DNA of 64,000 nucleotides. It comes from Saccharibacillus alkalitolerans. GTDB taxonomy: Bacteria > Bacillota > Bacilli > Paenibacillales > Paenibacillaceae. Below, in pieces: positions 45,205 through 54,329 of this stretch (positions are counted from its first letter, which is position 1; every line of letters begins with the position of its first letter). The DNA is taken from positions 62,001-126,000 of the forward strand of contig NZ_JAAFGS010000009.1 in assembly GCF_011090185.1 (NCBI RefSeq), read 5' to 3'. The notes beneath the pieces were generated by a model. The model saw nothing but the letters and a program-made list of their open reading frames with translations, made no database searches and had not been told where the DNA came from. Both the position numbers and the translations under genes were made by a program.

Positions 45205-46738
45205 GCTTAACCCCTCCAGTATTGGTCATGTATTTCATCAGCGTCTCCTGCGACGCGTTCGCCCGGTCCACTTCGCCGGTAATCCGGCCCGCGTTCATGA
45301 CGTAAATGCGGTCGCTCAGTCCGATGACTTCCGGCAGCTCCGAAGAGATGACGAGCACCGCCTTGCCCTGCGCGGCAAGCTGATGAATGATCGTATAGAT
45401 TTCGTATTTGGCGCCGACGTCGATGCCCCGGGTCGGCTCGTCCAGAATGAGGATGTCCGGTCCGGCGAAGATCCACTTGCCGAGCACCACTTTCTGCTGA
45501 TTGCCGCCGCTCAAATTCCCCGTTTTTTGCAAAATGCTCGGCGCCTTGATATTCATCCGTTTGCGCATATCTTCGGCTACCAGAACTTCTTCGCGTTCGT
45601 TCACGACCGCGCGCTTCGTCAGCTTGCCGATGCCGGTCAGCGAGATATTGCGCTTGATGTCGTCCATCAGAATCAGCCCGTACTCTTTCCGGTCTTCCGT
45701 TACGTAGGCAAAGCCGTTGCCGATCGCCTGGTTGACGGAATCGTTCCGGATCTCCTGCCCGTCTTTGATCAATCTGCCGCTGATATTCCGTCCGTACGCT
45801 TTCCCGAAGATGCTCATCGCAAGTTCGGTCCGTCCGGCGCCCATCAGTCCCGCGATACCGACGATTTCCCCGTGTCGGAGCGTCAGATTGATGTTATCCA
45901 GCGCCTTACGGTCGGGATGATGCTCGTGGTAGACCGTCCAGTCCCGCACCTCGAGCGCCACGTCCCCGATCTGCGGCGTCCGTTCGGGAAACCGGTGCGT
46001 CATGTCCCGGCCGACCATGCCGCTGATAATCCGGTCCTCCGTAACTTGATCCGTCTTCATGTCCATCGTTTCGATCGTGTGGCCGTCGCGCAGAATCGTG
46101 ATCGAATCCGACACTTTCGACACTTCGTTCAGCTTGTGGGAGATCAGGATGCAGGTCATGCCTTGACGCTTGAACTCCAGCATGAGCTGAAGCAGGTTTT
46201 CGCTGTCGTCTTCGTTCAGCGCCGCCGTCGGTTCGTCGAGAATCAGCAGCTTGACCTTTTTGGACAGCGCTTTGGCGATTTCCACCAGCTGCTGCTTGCC
46301 GACGCCGATGTTGCCGACGAGCGTATTCGGATTTTCGCTCAGCCCGACTTTTTTCAGCAGTTCGCCGGTGCGCACGGTCGTCTCGTTCCAGTCGATGACG
46401 CCTTTTTTCGAGCGTTCGTTGCCCAGAAAAATGTTTTCCGCGATCGACAGGTACGGAATCAGCGCAAGCTCCTGGTGAATAATGACGATGCCTTTTTCCT
46501 CGCTCTGCTTGATGTCCTTGAACTGGCACGTCTGCCCTTCGAACAAAATGTCGCCGTCGTAGCTTCCGTACGGATATACGCCGCTCAGCACCTTCATCAG
46601 CGTCGATTTGCCCGCGCCGTTCTCGCCGCAGAGCGAGTGGATCTCGCCTTTGCGCACCCGGATGTTCACGTCGTCCAGCGCTTTCACGCCGGGGAACGTC
46701 TTGACGATCCCTCGCATTTCCAGAATGTAATCCGACAT
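45179..46738 (-). CDS. mmsA: Multiple-monosaccharide ABC transporter ATP-binding protein
   Basis: 519 residues with two ABC domains, as usual for CUT2 importers. First domain: Walker [15 protein letters not shown], signature region [15 protein letters not shown], Walker [12 protein letters not shown]. Second domain: degenerate Walker [46 protein letters not shown]. It couples ATP hydrolysis to sugar uptake. It lies between chvE (22-nt gap) and mmsB (overlapping). Confidence 0.96.
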   Translation of the reverse strand: MSDYILEMRGIVKTFPGVKALDDVNIRVRKGEIHSLCGENGAGKSTLMKVLSGVYPYGSYDGDILFEGQTCQFKDIKQSEEKGIVIIHQELALIPYLSIAENIFLGNERSKKGVIDWNETTVRTGELLKKVGLSENPNTLVGNIGVGKQQLVEIAKALSKKVKLLILDEPTAALNEDDSENLLQLMLEFKRQGMTCILISHKLNEVSKVSDSITILRDGHTIETMDMKTDQVTEDRIISGMVGRDMTHRFPERTPQIGDVALEVRDWTVYHEHHPDRKALDNINLTLRHGEIVGIAGLMGAGRTELAMSIFGKAYGRNISGRLIKDGQEIRNDSVNQAIGNGFAYVTEDRKEYGLILMDDIKRNISLTGIGKLTKRAVVNEREEVLVAEDMRKRMNIKAPSILQKTGNLSGGNQQKVVLGKWIFAGPDILILDEPTRGIDVGAKYEIYTIIHQLAAQGKAVLVISSELPEVIGLSDRIYVMNAGRITGEVDRANASQETLMKYMTNTGGVKRGSDHQTV

Positions 46739-46760
46739 GGCCGCGTTCCTCCGTTTCCTC

Positions 46761-47846
46761 TTATTTCAGTCCGATTTCTTCTTTTGTGTAATAATCCTGG
46801 TCCACGATCTCTTCCTGCACGTTCTGCTTGTCGACGGATACCGGATCGAGCAGGTAGGCCGGGACGACCATGACGCCGTTATTGTAAGATTTCGTGTCGT
46901 TGACTTCCGCTTTTTCGCCTTTCAGCACGCTCTCGACCATGGATACGGTCTGCTGCGCCAGCTTGCGGGTATCCTTGAATACCGTCTGCGTCTGTTCGTC
47001 CGCCACGATCGACTTGATCGAAGCAAGTTCCGCGTCCTGCCCGGTAATGACCGGAAGCGGCTTGGACGAAGAACCGTAGCCGATGCCTTTGAGCGAAGAC
47101 AGGATGCCGATGCTGATGCCGTCGTACGGCGACAGGACCGCGTCCAGATGGTCGCCCGAATAATAAGCGCTCAGCAGGTTGTCCATCCGGGACTGAGCGA
47201 GCGATCCGTCCCAGCGCAGCGTGGCGATCTGGGCCATCGTCGTCTGTTTGCTGCGCACGACCAGCTTGCCCGAGTCGATGTAAGGCTGAAGAATCGACAT
47301 CGCGCCGTCGTAGAAGAAGTACGCGTTGTTATCGTCAGGCGAGCCGCCGAACAGCTCGATGTTGAACGGTCCCTTGCCTTCTTCGAGTCCGAGCTTGTCC
47401 GCGATATAAGAAGCTTGAAGCACGCCGACTTTAAAGTTGTCGAACGTCGCATAATAGCTGATGTGCGGCGTATTGCGGATCAGGCGATCGTAAGCGATGA
47501 CTTGGATGCCCCGATCGTGCGCCTTGCCGATCACGTCGGTCAGCGTGTTGCCGTCCACCGCCGCGATGACGATGACGTCGACGCCTTTGGTAATCATGTT
47601 CTCGATCTGCGAGATCTGGTTCTCCACCACGTCTTCCGCATACTGCAGATCGGTCTTATAGCCTTTTTCCTCGAACAGCCGCTGCATGTTGCTGCCGTCC
47701 GCTACCCAGCGCTCCGACGACTTGGTCGGCATCGACAGACCGATATAACCCTTCTCCGCGCTTCCCGCACTGCTCTCCGCCAGATTGCAGCCGGCCAGAA
47801 CCGCCGTCATCACCAGCGCGAGCAGAAGCGCCGATATTCTTTTCAT
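46761..47846 (-). CDS. chvE: Multiple-monosaccharide ABC transporter substrate-binding lipoprotein
   Basis: 361 residues. Start at [13 protein letters not shown] with GGGAGGGAGC upstream; a longer frame would run over the cre site. Lipobox VLAGC gives a lipid-anchored mature protein. The binding-protein fold starts at [19 protein letters not shown], with [35 protein letters not shown] and [10 protein letters not shown] typical of ChvE-type proteins (arabinose, galactose, glucose, xylose). First gene of the chvE-mmsA-mmsB operon. Confidence 0.95.
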   Translation of the reverse strand: MKRISALLLALVMTAVLAGCNLAESSAGSAEKGYIGLSMPTKSSERWVADGSNMQRLFEEKGYKTDLQYAEDVVENQISQIENMITKGVDVIVIAAVDGNTLTDVIGKAHDRGIQVIAYDRLIRNTPHISYYATFDNFKVGVLQASYIADKLGLEEGKGPFNIELFGGSPDDNNAYFFYDGAMSILQPYIDSGKLVVRSKQTTMAQIATLRWDGSLAQSRMDNLLSAYYSGDHLDAVLSPYDGISIGILSSLKGIGYGSSSKPLPVITGQDAELASIKSIVADEQTQTVFKDTRKLAQQTVSMVESVLKGEKAEVNDTKSYNNGVMVVPAYLLDPVSVDKQNVQEEIVDQDYYTKEEIGLK

Positions 47847-47876
47847 CACCGAGCTCCCTCCCGTAATTCTGTCTTT

Positions 47877-47891
47877 AGATAGCGCTTCCAA
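47877..47891 (-). promoter_or_regulatory. Catabolite-responsive element (cre) upstream of chvE
   Basis: On the minus strand TTGGAAGCGCTATCT fits every position of the B. subtilis cre consensus WTGNAANCGNWNNCW. It lies 31 nt upstream of the chvE start codon, in the leader or just behind the promoter, where CcpA would block transcription when preferred sugars are present. Confidence 0.8.
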
Positions 47892-48013
47892 TTTATCGGC
47901 GCCGTCTCGTTTCTTTACGCCTTTCAGCATAGCACCGCTTTTTCGGGGGGTCTTTATACGGAAGCGCACCTTTTTTATAAAAATTTAACTTTTGCGCGCG
48001 GGAACGACGAAAA

Positions 48014-48297
48014 AGCGCTCCCCGAAGGGAGCGCTCAACGTGTCGAGAAAATCTAGCGTAACTGGAAGCGAGAAGACGTAGAGAGAAATTCAGTGAAGGA
48101 GCGACAGCGTTCGCCTTTGAAATCGAGAAAATTCCGCTTAACATTTAATCTTTTTCTCGATTTCAACACGCGACCTACAGCCTTTCGAAGAAAGGCACTT
48201 CGTAAGCATACGCTGACGAATTTCTCTCGGAGTCTTCTCGCTTCCCGCGCTGAAGTAACTTTCTCGACAGTCTGAGCGCTCCCCGAAGGGAGCGCTC
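48014..48297. repeat. Long imperfect hairpin element flanked by identical hairpins
   Basis: Two copies of the hairpin AGCGCTCCC-CGAA-GGGAGCGCT (48014-48035 and about 48275-48296) bracket some 240 nt. Inside, about 60-nt arms starting near GTCGAGAAA (48042) and ending near TTTCTCGAC (48267) are inverted copies at roughly 70 percent identity and share GGAAGCGAGAAGAC and GAGAGAAATTC. At the centre GAAATCGAGAAAA faces TTTTCTCGATTTC. To its right GCCTTTCGAAGAAAGGC is followed by ACTTCGTAAGCATACGC. The left flanking hairpin has a T-run on the minus strand and can terminate the NSS gene transcript. Confidence 0.8.
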
Positions 48298-48310
48298 GCT
48301 TTGTCGTCGA

Positions 48311-49699
48311 TCAATCCGTTCCGAAATCCAGAACGCCTACCGAGTACAGGAAGATCAGGATGATCAGCAGCGGGCAGACATAACGCAGCAGGAACATCCA
48401 CGTCCGGTAAATGCCGCCGGTAAGGCCCGCTTCTTCACCGGCCCGTTTCCAGGCATAGCCCGTGAACAGCGTGATGATCAATCCCCCGATCGGCATCAGG
48501 ATGTACGACGTCGAGAAATCGAACAGGTCGAAGATCGTTTTGCCGAAAATGAGCAGATTGCTGAGCGGACCGCTCGTACCTTCGACGGACAGCGCCGACG
48601 GTACGCCGAGCAGGAACGCGAAGGAAGCGAGGATAATCGCCGTCTTTTTCCGGCTCCATTTCCATTGTTCCATCGCGTAGGCAACCGGAACTTCAAGGAT
48701 AGAGACGGCCGAGGTCAGCGCCGCGATCGCCAGCAGCAGGAAGAACAAGCCGCCGAACAGGAAGCCGAGCGGCATCTGCGCGAACGCGGCCGGCAGGGCG
48801 ATGAAAGCCAGGCCGACGCCGCTGGACGGCTCCATGCCGTAAGCGAATACCGTCGGGAAGATGACGAGACCGGCGACGAACGCGTACAGCAGGTCGCCTC
48901 CGGCGATCGCCAGCGACGCTTTGCCGAGCGACTGGTCCTTTTGCACGTAAGAGCCGTACGTCAGCATGCAGCCCATGCCGAGCGACAGCGAGAAGAACGA
49001 GTGTCCCAGCGCGATCAGCACGGATTCTTCGTTCAGCTTGGAGAAATCCGGTTTCAGGAAGAACTCGGCGCCCTCCATCGCTCCCGGCAGCGTCAGCGCG
49101 CGGACCATGAGGATCAGCAGCAGAATCAGAAAGCCCGGAATGAGGATTTTGTTGAATTTTTCGATGCCGCTCGATACGCCTTTTGCGATAACGAAGCCCG
49201 TAATGGCCATGACGACCGCGCTCCAGAAGAGCGGCATGTACCCGCCCGCGAAGCCCAGGAACGCTGCGGCATAATCCATGTTGACATCGGACAGCGCGCC
49301 CGAGAACGACTGGATCATGTAATGCATGGTCCAACCGGCCACTACGCCGTAGTACGACATAATAAGGAAAGCGGTCACGATCGAGATCAGGCCGAACCAT
49401 TTCCAATGCTTTTTATTCGTCAGATTGAACAGCGAAGCGGAAGCGTTGCTGCGCCCGCCGCGCCCGATCGTCATCTCCGCCAGCAGAATCGGCAGTCCCA
49501 CGACGACCAGGCAGATAATGAACAGCAGGAAAAAGGCCGCTCCGCCGTTCTCGCCGGTAATATAAGGAAACTTCCACATGTTGCCCAGGCCGACCGAACT
49601 GCCGATCGCGGCCAGGATGAAGCCTTTTTTGGAAAAGCCCGTGCCGCCCTGTCCGGGTCTGTCGCCGGCTCCTACCGATTTGTTGTCCATTCCTTTCAT
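48311..49699 (-). CDS. Sodium-dependent transporter, NSS/SNF family
   Basis: 462 residues, bacterial NSS size, 11-12 transmembrane segments. Signatures: KKGFILAAIGSSVGLGNMWK (sodium/substrate site in TM1), FPYITGENGGAAF, MSYYGVVAGW, GMGCMLTYGSYVQKD and a LAALTS-type region in TM8. Members carry amino acids or related solutes with Na+; the substrate cannot be told here. It could depend on the sodium gradient built by the Mrp antiporter. GTCGGAGGGGT lies directly upstream of the ATG; a second ATG three codons later is possible. Confidence 0.92.
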   Translation of the reverse strand: MKGMDNKSVGAGDRPGQGGTGFSKKGFILAAIGSSVGLGNMWKFPYITGENGGAAFFLLFIICLVVVGLPILLAEMTIGRGGRSNASASLFNLTNKKHWKWFGLISIVTAFLIMSYYGVVAGWTMHYMIQSFSGALSDVNMDYAAAFLGFAGGYMPLFWSAVVMAITGFVIAKGVSSGIEKFNKILIPGFLILLLILMVRALTLPGAMEGAEFFLKPDFSKLNEESVLIALGHSFFSLSLGMGCMLTYGSYVQKDQSLGKASLAIAGGDLLYAFVAGLVIFPTVFAYGMEPSSGVGLAFIALPAAFAQMPLGFLFGGLFFLLLAIAALTSAVSILEVPVAYAMEQWKWSRKKTAIILASFAFLLGVPSALSVEGTSGPLSNLLIFGKTIFDLFDFSTSYILMPIGGLIITLFTGYAWKRAGEEAGLTGGIYRTWMFLLRYVCPLLIILIFLYSVGVLDFGTD

Positions 49700-49944
49700 A
49701 CCCCTCCGACCTTTCTACGATTCGATTTCTGTAACGCGATTTGATTTTCTCATGGTAACCAATCAATGTCGGGTTGTCTATAGTTTTATTCGCTCGGGTC
49801 AATAACAAAATGAAAAAATATAAACCTTACAACCTTCGTTATGAATTTATAGATCCGCATATACATATATTTTGTTCTTTTCAAGCGCGAACGGTTTTTC
49901 TTCGTAAACGATTCTGATTTGACGGTTGTCCGGGTTTTTTATAT

Positions 49945-49963
49945 GATAACGATTATCATTATC
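49945..49963 (+). promoter_or_regulatory. Fur box
   Basis: GATAACGATTATCATTATC matches 17 of 19 positions of the Fur consensus (GATAATGATAATCATTATC). It lies 17 nt before the start codon of the siderophore-binding lipoprotein, so that gene should be repressed by iron. Confidence 0.88.
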
Positions 49964-49980
49964 GAATAGGAGCTGTATGT

Positions 49981-50997
49981 ATGCCACCGAATCCTCTATG
50001 CGTTCTCTCCAAATCCGCCGGCGCCCTTCTTCTGGCGGGCGTCCTGCTGATTGCCGGATGCGCCGCTTCCGGAAACGGTTCTTCGGCCGCGAAAAATTTT
50101 TCCGCGGCCGATTCTCCGAGCGCGCCGGCAGCCGGTACGACAGCCGCCGATACACGGACGGTCCCGCATCTCAAAGGGGAAAGCATCATTCCCGCCAAGC
50201 CGGGGCGTATCGCTTCGCTCGATTACCGGCTGACCGACTTTCTGCTCGCCCTCGGCGTCAAGCCGTATGCTTCGGCCACCTATCCGGGAGGCGTCATGCC
50301 GCCGTATCTGGAAGCTTCCGCGCTGGAAGGCGTACAGCCTCTCGGCGACGAAGTCAACGTCGAAGCCGTGCTGAACGCACAACCCGACATGATTCTGGGA
50401 CGCAAAGCGCAGGCCGACCTGTATGATCAACTGCAGGCGATCGCGCCTACCGTTATCGCGGATTCTCCCTCGAAAGATTGGAAAGAAGAGCTCCGAACTT
50501 ACGGCGATATGCTCGGACGGCGGCAGCAGGCGGACGAGTGGCTGAACTCGTACGGCAAGAAAGCCGAGGAAGCGAGGGCCGCGATCGCGAAAGCCGTTCC
50601 CGAAGGCTCGACTTTCCTGTATCTGCGCATCATGCCGAAGGAAGTGCGCGTCCACGGACCGAAGCAGGCGCTGTCCGAGGTGCTTTACGGCGATCTCGGC
50701 CTGACTCCGGCCAAGGGCGTCGAACAGCTGGAAGACGTCGTGCCGATCTCGCTGGAGGTGCTGCCCGACTACGACGCGGACTACATTTTCGTGGAAATCG
50801 GAGCCCCGAACGCGGAAGGCGATAAAGACGCGGAAGATAACCGAAGCCAGATCGAGCGGACTTCCGTTTGGAAAAACTTGAAGGCGGTGCGAGCCGGCCA
50901 CGTGTACGAGATGCCGCAGTGGGTCATCAGCGAAGCGCCGCATATCAAGCAGCGATCGCTGGAACTGGTGCGCGAAGCGTTAGTCGGCGGGAAATAA
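49981..50997 (+). CDS. Siderophore-type ABC transporter substrate-binding lipoprotein
   Basis: 338 residues, FecCD-associated class III binding protein (Peripla_BP_2). Lipobox LLIAGC with Cys27, then a Ser/Ala-rich linker; RIASLDYRLTDFLLALGVKP, VNVEAVLNAQPDMILGRK, AIAPTVIAD and the C-terminal RAGHVYEMPQWVISEAPHIK are typical. It binds a ferric siderophore at the cell surface. AGGAG lies 8 nt upstream of the ATG. No permease or ATPase genes follow, so it must share a transporter encoded elsewhere. Immediate control by the Fur box is expected. Confidence 0.92.
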   Translation: MPPNPLCVLSKSAGALLLAGVLLIAGCAASGNGSSAAKNFSAADSPSAPAAGTTAADTRTVPHLKGESIIPAKPGRIASLDYRLTDFLLALGVKPYASATYPGGVMPPYLEASALEGVQPLGDEVNVEAVLNAQPDMILGRKAQADLYDQLQAIAPTVIADSPSKDWKEELRTYGDMLGRRQQADEWLNSYGKKAEEARAAIAKAVPEGSTFLYLRIMPKEVRVHGPKQALSEVLYGDLGLTPAKGVEQLEDVVPISLEVLPDYDADYIFVEIGAPNAEGDKDAEDNRSQIERTSVWKNLKAVRAGHVYEMPQWVISEAPHIKQRSLELVREALVGGK

Positions 50998-51002
50998 AAA
51001 AA

Positions 51003-51070
51003 GGGAGCGGAAAGCCCGCTCCTGCAGAGTATGGAGAAACCCGGCTGCCGCAAGGATTGCCGGGTTTCTT
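51003..51070 (+). terminator. Two consecutive hairpins after the siderophore-binding gene
   Basis: GGAGCGG-AAAGC-CCGCTCC (51004-51022), then GAAACCCGGC / GCCGGGTTTC (51036-51045 and 51059-51068) followed by TT. Together they probably terminate the gene. Confidence 0.7.
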
Positions 51071-51191
51071 GGCTTGTGGTTTGCGTGTTCTTTGCTCCTG
51101 CCTTATCGGCCTCGCCGACCGGAGGCCGATAAGGCGTTCTTCGCGGTTCGACGGGAGCGGCGATTTCATCGGCTCGCCAGCTTCGGCGGAC

Positions 51192-51378
51192 GCTAACGAA
51201 TCTTCGGCACGCTATTTGTTCGTCAGGCGGCTTCGTCGAACGCTAACGAATCTTCGGCACGCTATTTAAGCCGAAACGGCCTTTAACGAGCCTTATCCCG
51301 GCTTATAAGGACATAAGGATTCGTTAGCTAAAAAAAGAGACCGTAAATCGGTAAATAGCGATATCAGCGTTCGTTAAG
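51192..51378. repeat. Array 2: four spaced units, two facing two
   Basis: Units at 51192-51217 and 51242-51267 are identical over 26 bp (GCTAACGAATC ... CGCTATTT). Units at 51303-51328 and 51353-51378 are diverged copies in the opposite orientation (ending GATTCGTTAGC and CGTTCGTTAAG). Centres lie 50, about 62 and 50 bp apart. A further partial copy (TTTAACGAGCC) overlaps the middle at about 51282. Confidence 0.82.
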
Positions 51379-51445
51379 AGACGAAGACGGCGAAAAAGTT
51401 AAGATTGTCCGGATTCTCGCCTAACTTCCGGTCCCGCTTCCCCTT

Positions 51446-51955
51446 TTATTCCGTCGAACGACTGCCGCCCTCTTCGCCGCGTCTTCCCAGGCCGGCGCGT
51501 TCCCGCGACGTTTCGCTTCCCGCGCCGACCGGCGTCAGCTTACCGGCGCGGCCCAGGCCGGTCGCCGGCATGTTCACGTAGATCGATTCGCACGCCCCGT
51601 TTTCGATCAGATAAGTCTCGTGATAAATGCCGACCGCCTGCCCCGTCCTCGCTTTGCGGTTGAAATCCTTCCAGGCTTTCAAATGATGCTCGCCGCCCCG
51701 GGCATAGCGCTCCAGTTGATCGTACGAACGCCAATACTGCACGATCGACGGCCCCCGGGCCGACATGAAGTAAGCCGCGTCCAAAAAACCGAGCTCCTTG
51801 TTCGCGTACAGCTCCTTCAGCATCGGCGGCATAGCCTGCACTACCGGCAGCCACTGACCGACGGACAGCCATTTGTTGATGCGCACCCCGATAATGAACA
51901 CGACGAACGGACCTTCGATCTCGGCCGTCTGCCGGCCCGGAATCACTTTTGCCAT
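51446..51955 (-). CDS. DUF4188-family protein (monooxygenase-like)
   Basis: 169 residues. The DUF4188 family pattern is clear: FVVFIIGVRINKWLSVGQWL, VVQAMPPMLKELYANKELGF, SIVQYWRSYDQLERYARGG, KARTGQAVGIYHETYLIENG, YVNMPATGLGRAG. Members have a ferredoxin-like fold related to antibiotic-biosynthesis monooxygenases; no reaction is known. Residues 135-169 are a divergent Ser/Gly/Arg tail. GAGGAGGCGATCCGC precedes the ATG. It is 13 nt downstream of, and probably controlled by, the TetR-family gene. Confidence 0.88.
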   Translation of the reverse strand: MAKVIPGRQTAEIEGPFVVFIIGVRINKWLSVGQWLPVVQAMPPMLKELYANKELGFLDAAYFMSARGPSIVQYWRSYDQLERYARGGEHHLKAWKDFNRKARTGQAVGIYHETYLIENGACESIYVNMPATGLGRAGKLTPVGAGSETSRERAGLGRRGEEGGSRSTE

Positions 51956-51968
51956 GCGGATCGCCTCC

Positions 51969-52604
51969 TCAGCTTTTTTCCAACCGTCCCAGATGCAGTT
52001 CGTAAAATCCCCGAATATCCGATGACCCGTACAGCCGCGCCGTCAGAAACGCCCCGTAAAAAACCGTCCACAGCAGCTTGACCGCATCGTCCACTTCGAT
52101 CCCGGGAGCCAGCGTGCCTTCGCTTTGCGCTTCGAGCATGCAGCGGCGAAACAGCGCGGGCAGAACGGGCGGCTCCGCCGCGGCTTCTTCCCGCCCGGGA
52201 AACAGCAGATGCACTTCCGCTTCGCCGAGCTCCGGCATGCACGGATGCATATCGGTCTGCGCGAGAAAAGCGATCAGGCTGGGCATGACGCCCGGCACGT
52301 CTTCGTGCCATGTCGCCACGCTGTCCAGCAGATGGCGGATCGCTCCGAAGCCCCGCTTGCCCGCCTCCTCGATCTCCAGCATGCGGTTCGTAAGCCATAC
52401 TCGCATAAAATAGACGAGCAGCGCCTCCTTTTGAGGAAAACATTTGAAAAAAGTAACTTTCGACGTCTCCGCTTCGCGGCAAATCTCGTCCACCATGATC
52501 TCGCCGAACCTGCGCGTCTTCATCATCGACAATCCCGTTTCATAGAGCCGGATTCTCGTTCTCGCCTTTTTGACGTCCCTCAGCGGGTAACTCCGTTCCG
52601 TCAA
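51969..52604 (-). CDS. TetR-family transcriptional regulator
   Basis: 211 residues. TTG start, with GGGAGGATG 8 nt upstream. The N-terminal DNA-binding domain reads RIRLYETGLSMMKTRRFGEI, MVDEICREAETSKVTFFKCF, PQKEALLVYF (helix-turn-helix at about 38-60). The helical C-terminal ligand domain is unassigned. It forms an operon with the DUF4188 gene. A palindrome (52636-52667) just upstream of the start is a likely self-operator. Confidence 0.9.
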   Translation of the reverse strand: MTERSYPLRDVKKARTRIRLYETGLSMMKTRRFGEIMVDEICREAETSKVTFFKCFPQKEALLVYFMRVWLTNRMLEIEEAGKRGFGAIRHLLDSVATWHEDVPGVMPSLIAFLAQTDMHPCMPELGEAEVHLLFPGREEAAAEPPVLPALFRRCMLEAQSEGTLAPGIEVDDAVKLLWTVFYGAFLTARLYGSSDIRGFYELHLGRLEKS

Positions 52605-52919
52605 TGCTTCATCCTCCCGTCAGCGCAAAAAAAGGTTAACTCTTGTACATTAATTTACTTGAGTTAATCTAAATATACAAGCTTTTTTTGTTCTTGTCGT
52701 TCCGAAGCCGCAAGCTTAAAATAAAAAGAATATCGAGCTGCCGGGCGGGGGATTCGGCGCTTTGCTCCGCAGCAAGGCTCCCGAACGGCTGCGTTTCCAT
52801 CTGCTGACGACGAACGGCGCGGCGTGCATGAGTACGGTGCCGGCGCCGATTCCGTTCATGCCGCCGCATTGCCGAACCGCCCCTCCGGGCTAACCTTCCC
52901 CGAAAGCGAGGCCTCCCTC
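52605..52919. other. 315-nt intergenic region between divergent genes
   Basis: Left part A/T-rich with the TetR palindrome and minus-strand promoter; middle part GC-rich without recognisable features. No gene and no clear promoter for the plus-strand phosphatase could be found. Confidence 0.5.
52636..52667. promoter_or_regulatory. Probable TetR-family operator and promoter
   Basis: Inverted repeat TTAACTC (52636-52642) and GAGTTAA (52661-52667), with further symmetric GTA/TAC inside. On the minus strand TTGTAT-N17-TAAATT forms a promoter overlapping it. It lies about 30 nt upstream of the regulator's start codon. Confidence 0.65.
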
Positions 52920-53645
<726 letters not shown>

Positions 53646-53670
53646 CGTCAAACGCTTGGCCTGCGCAGCA

Positions 53671-53706
53671 AAAAGCCTCTTCGCCGAATGCGGCGGAGAG
53701 GCTTTC
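53671..53706. terminator. Bidirectional terminator
   Basis: AAAAGCCTCTTCGCCG / CGGCGGAGAGGCTTT around AATG, nearly perfect. It lies between the phosphatase gene (+) and the Pro-rich repeat gene (-). Confidence 0.85.
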
Positions 53707-53712
53707 TTCCGT

Positions 53713-54171
53713 TTAAAACTCCCGGGGCTGGCCGGGCTGCACGTCCGGAGGATTCACCGGTTGAATCTCGGGCGGGTTCACGGGCTGAATATCCGGGGGA
53801 TCGACAGGCCGGATCTCGGGTGCCTGACCCGGCTGCACGCCGGGCGGCTCCTCCGGCTCGATCTCCGGCCGGTTCGGCCTTACGCCGGGCATGTCGTCGG
53901 GATCGAATTCCGGCGGCTGGCCGGGCTGCACGCCCGGCGGGTCGGCCGGAACGATTTCCGGTTCCTGCCCCGGGCTTACGCCGGGCGGCTCGCCCGGCGT
54001 GACTTCCGGCGCCTGTCCGGGATCGACGCCCGGCGGTTCCTTCGGTTCGACTTCCGGACCGGGGCTTGGCTGAGTGTCCGGCGTCTCGCTCGGCTGCGGC
54101 GTTTCCGCTCCGGACGGATCGGACGCGCGAACGATATAAAAGTCTTGATGTTCGCCGATATCCTGCTTCAT
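53713..54171 (-). CDS. Proline-rich repeat protein (PPGV-PGQ repeats)
   Basis: 152 residues. After a short N-terminus (MKQDIGEHQDFYIVRASD) nearly the whole protein consists of degenerate 10-14-residue repeats of the form PPGVxPGQxPEIxP, ending PPDVQPGQPREF. No signal peptide or transmembrane helix is visible, so it appears cytoplasmic. A GAGGAGGCGATCCACG ribosome binding site supports translation on this strand; the opposite strand is also open because the repeats are GC-rich. It lies downstream of an 88-residue protein and a TerD-vWA gene. No function can be assigned. Confidence 0.78.
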   Translation of the reverse strand: MKQDIGEHQDFYIVRASDPSGAETPQPSETPDTQPSPGPEVEPKEPPGVDPGQAPEVTPGEPPGVSPGQEPEIVPADPPGVQPGQPPEFDPDDMPGVRPNRPEIEPEEPPGVQPGQAPEIRPVDPPDIQPVNPPEIQPVNPPDVQPGQPREF

Positions 54172-54329
54172 CGTGGATCGCCTCCTCGTTTATCGGAATG
54201 GCGTTTCGTGAAATCAAAAGGAATGGAGCGTCTTACAAGACTTATTACCCGCTTGCGGCGTTCGCCACTCTGCATCGGCCGCCCGGCTTTTTTCGAGCGC
54301 TCCTTTTTGCCCGGACCAAACGAAGCCTT

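Larger units (their letters stand above)
47847..48310. other. 464-nt intergenic region upstream of chvE
   Basis: No gene. Contents: the chvE leader with the cre site (47877-47891), an A/T-rich candidate promoter stretch (47940-47995), and the structured element 48014-48297 with its duplicated hairpins, which also lies downstream of the NSS transporter gene. Confidence 0.7.
50998..51445. other. 448-nt intergenic region between convergent genes
   Basis: No gene. It holds the terminator hairpins, a 13-bp hairpin CCTTATCGGCCTC / GAGGCCGATAAGG (about 51101-51135) and the repeat array at 51192-51378. Confidence 0.7.

Noticed and set aside
48014-48297. Insertion sequence
   Set aside because: No transposase frame exists within the inverted arms; at most a non-autonomous element.
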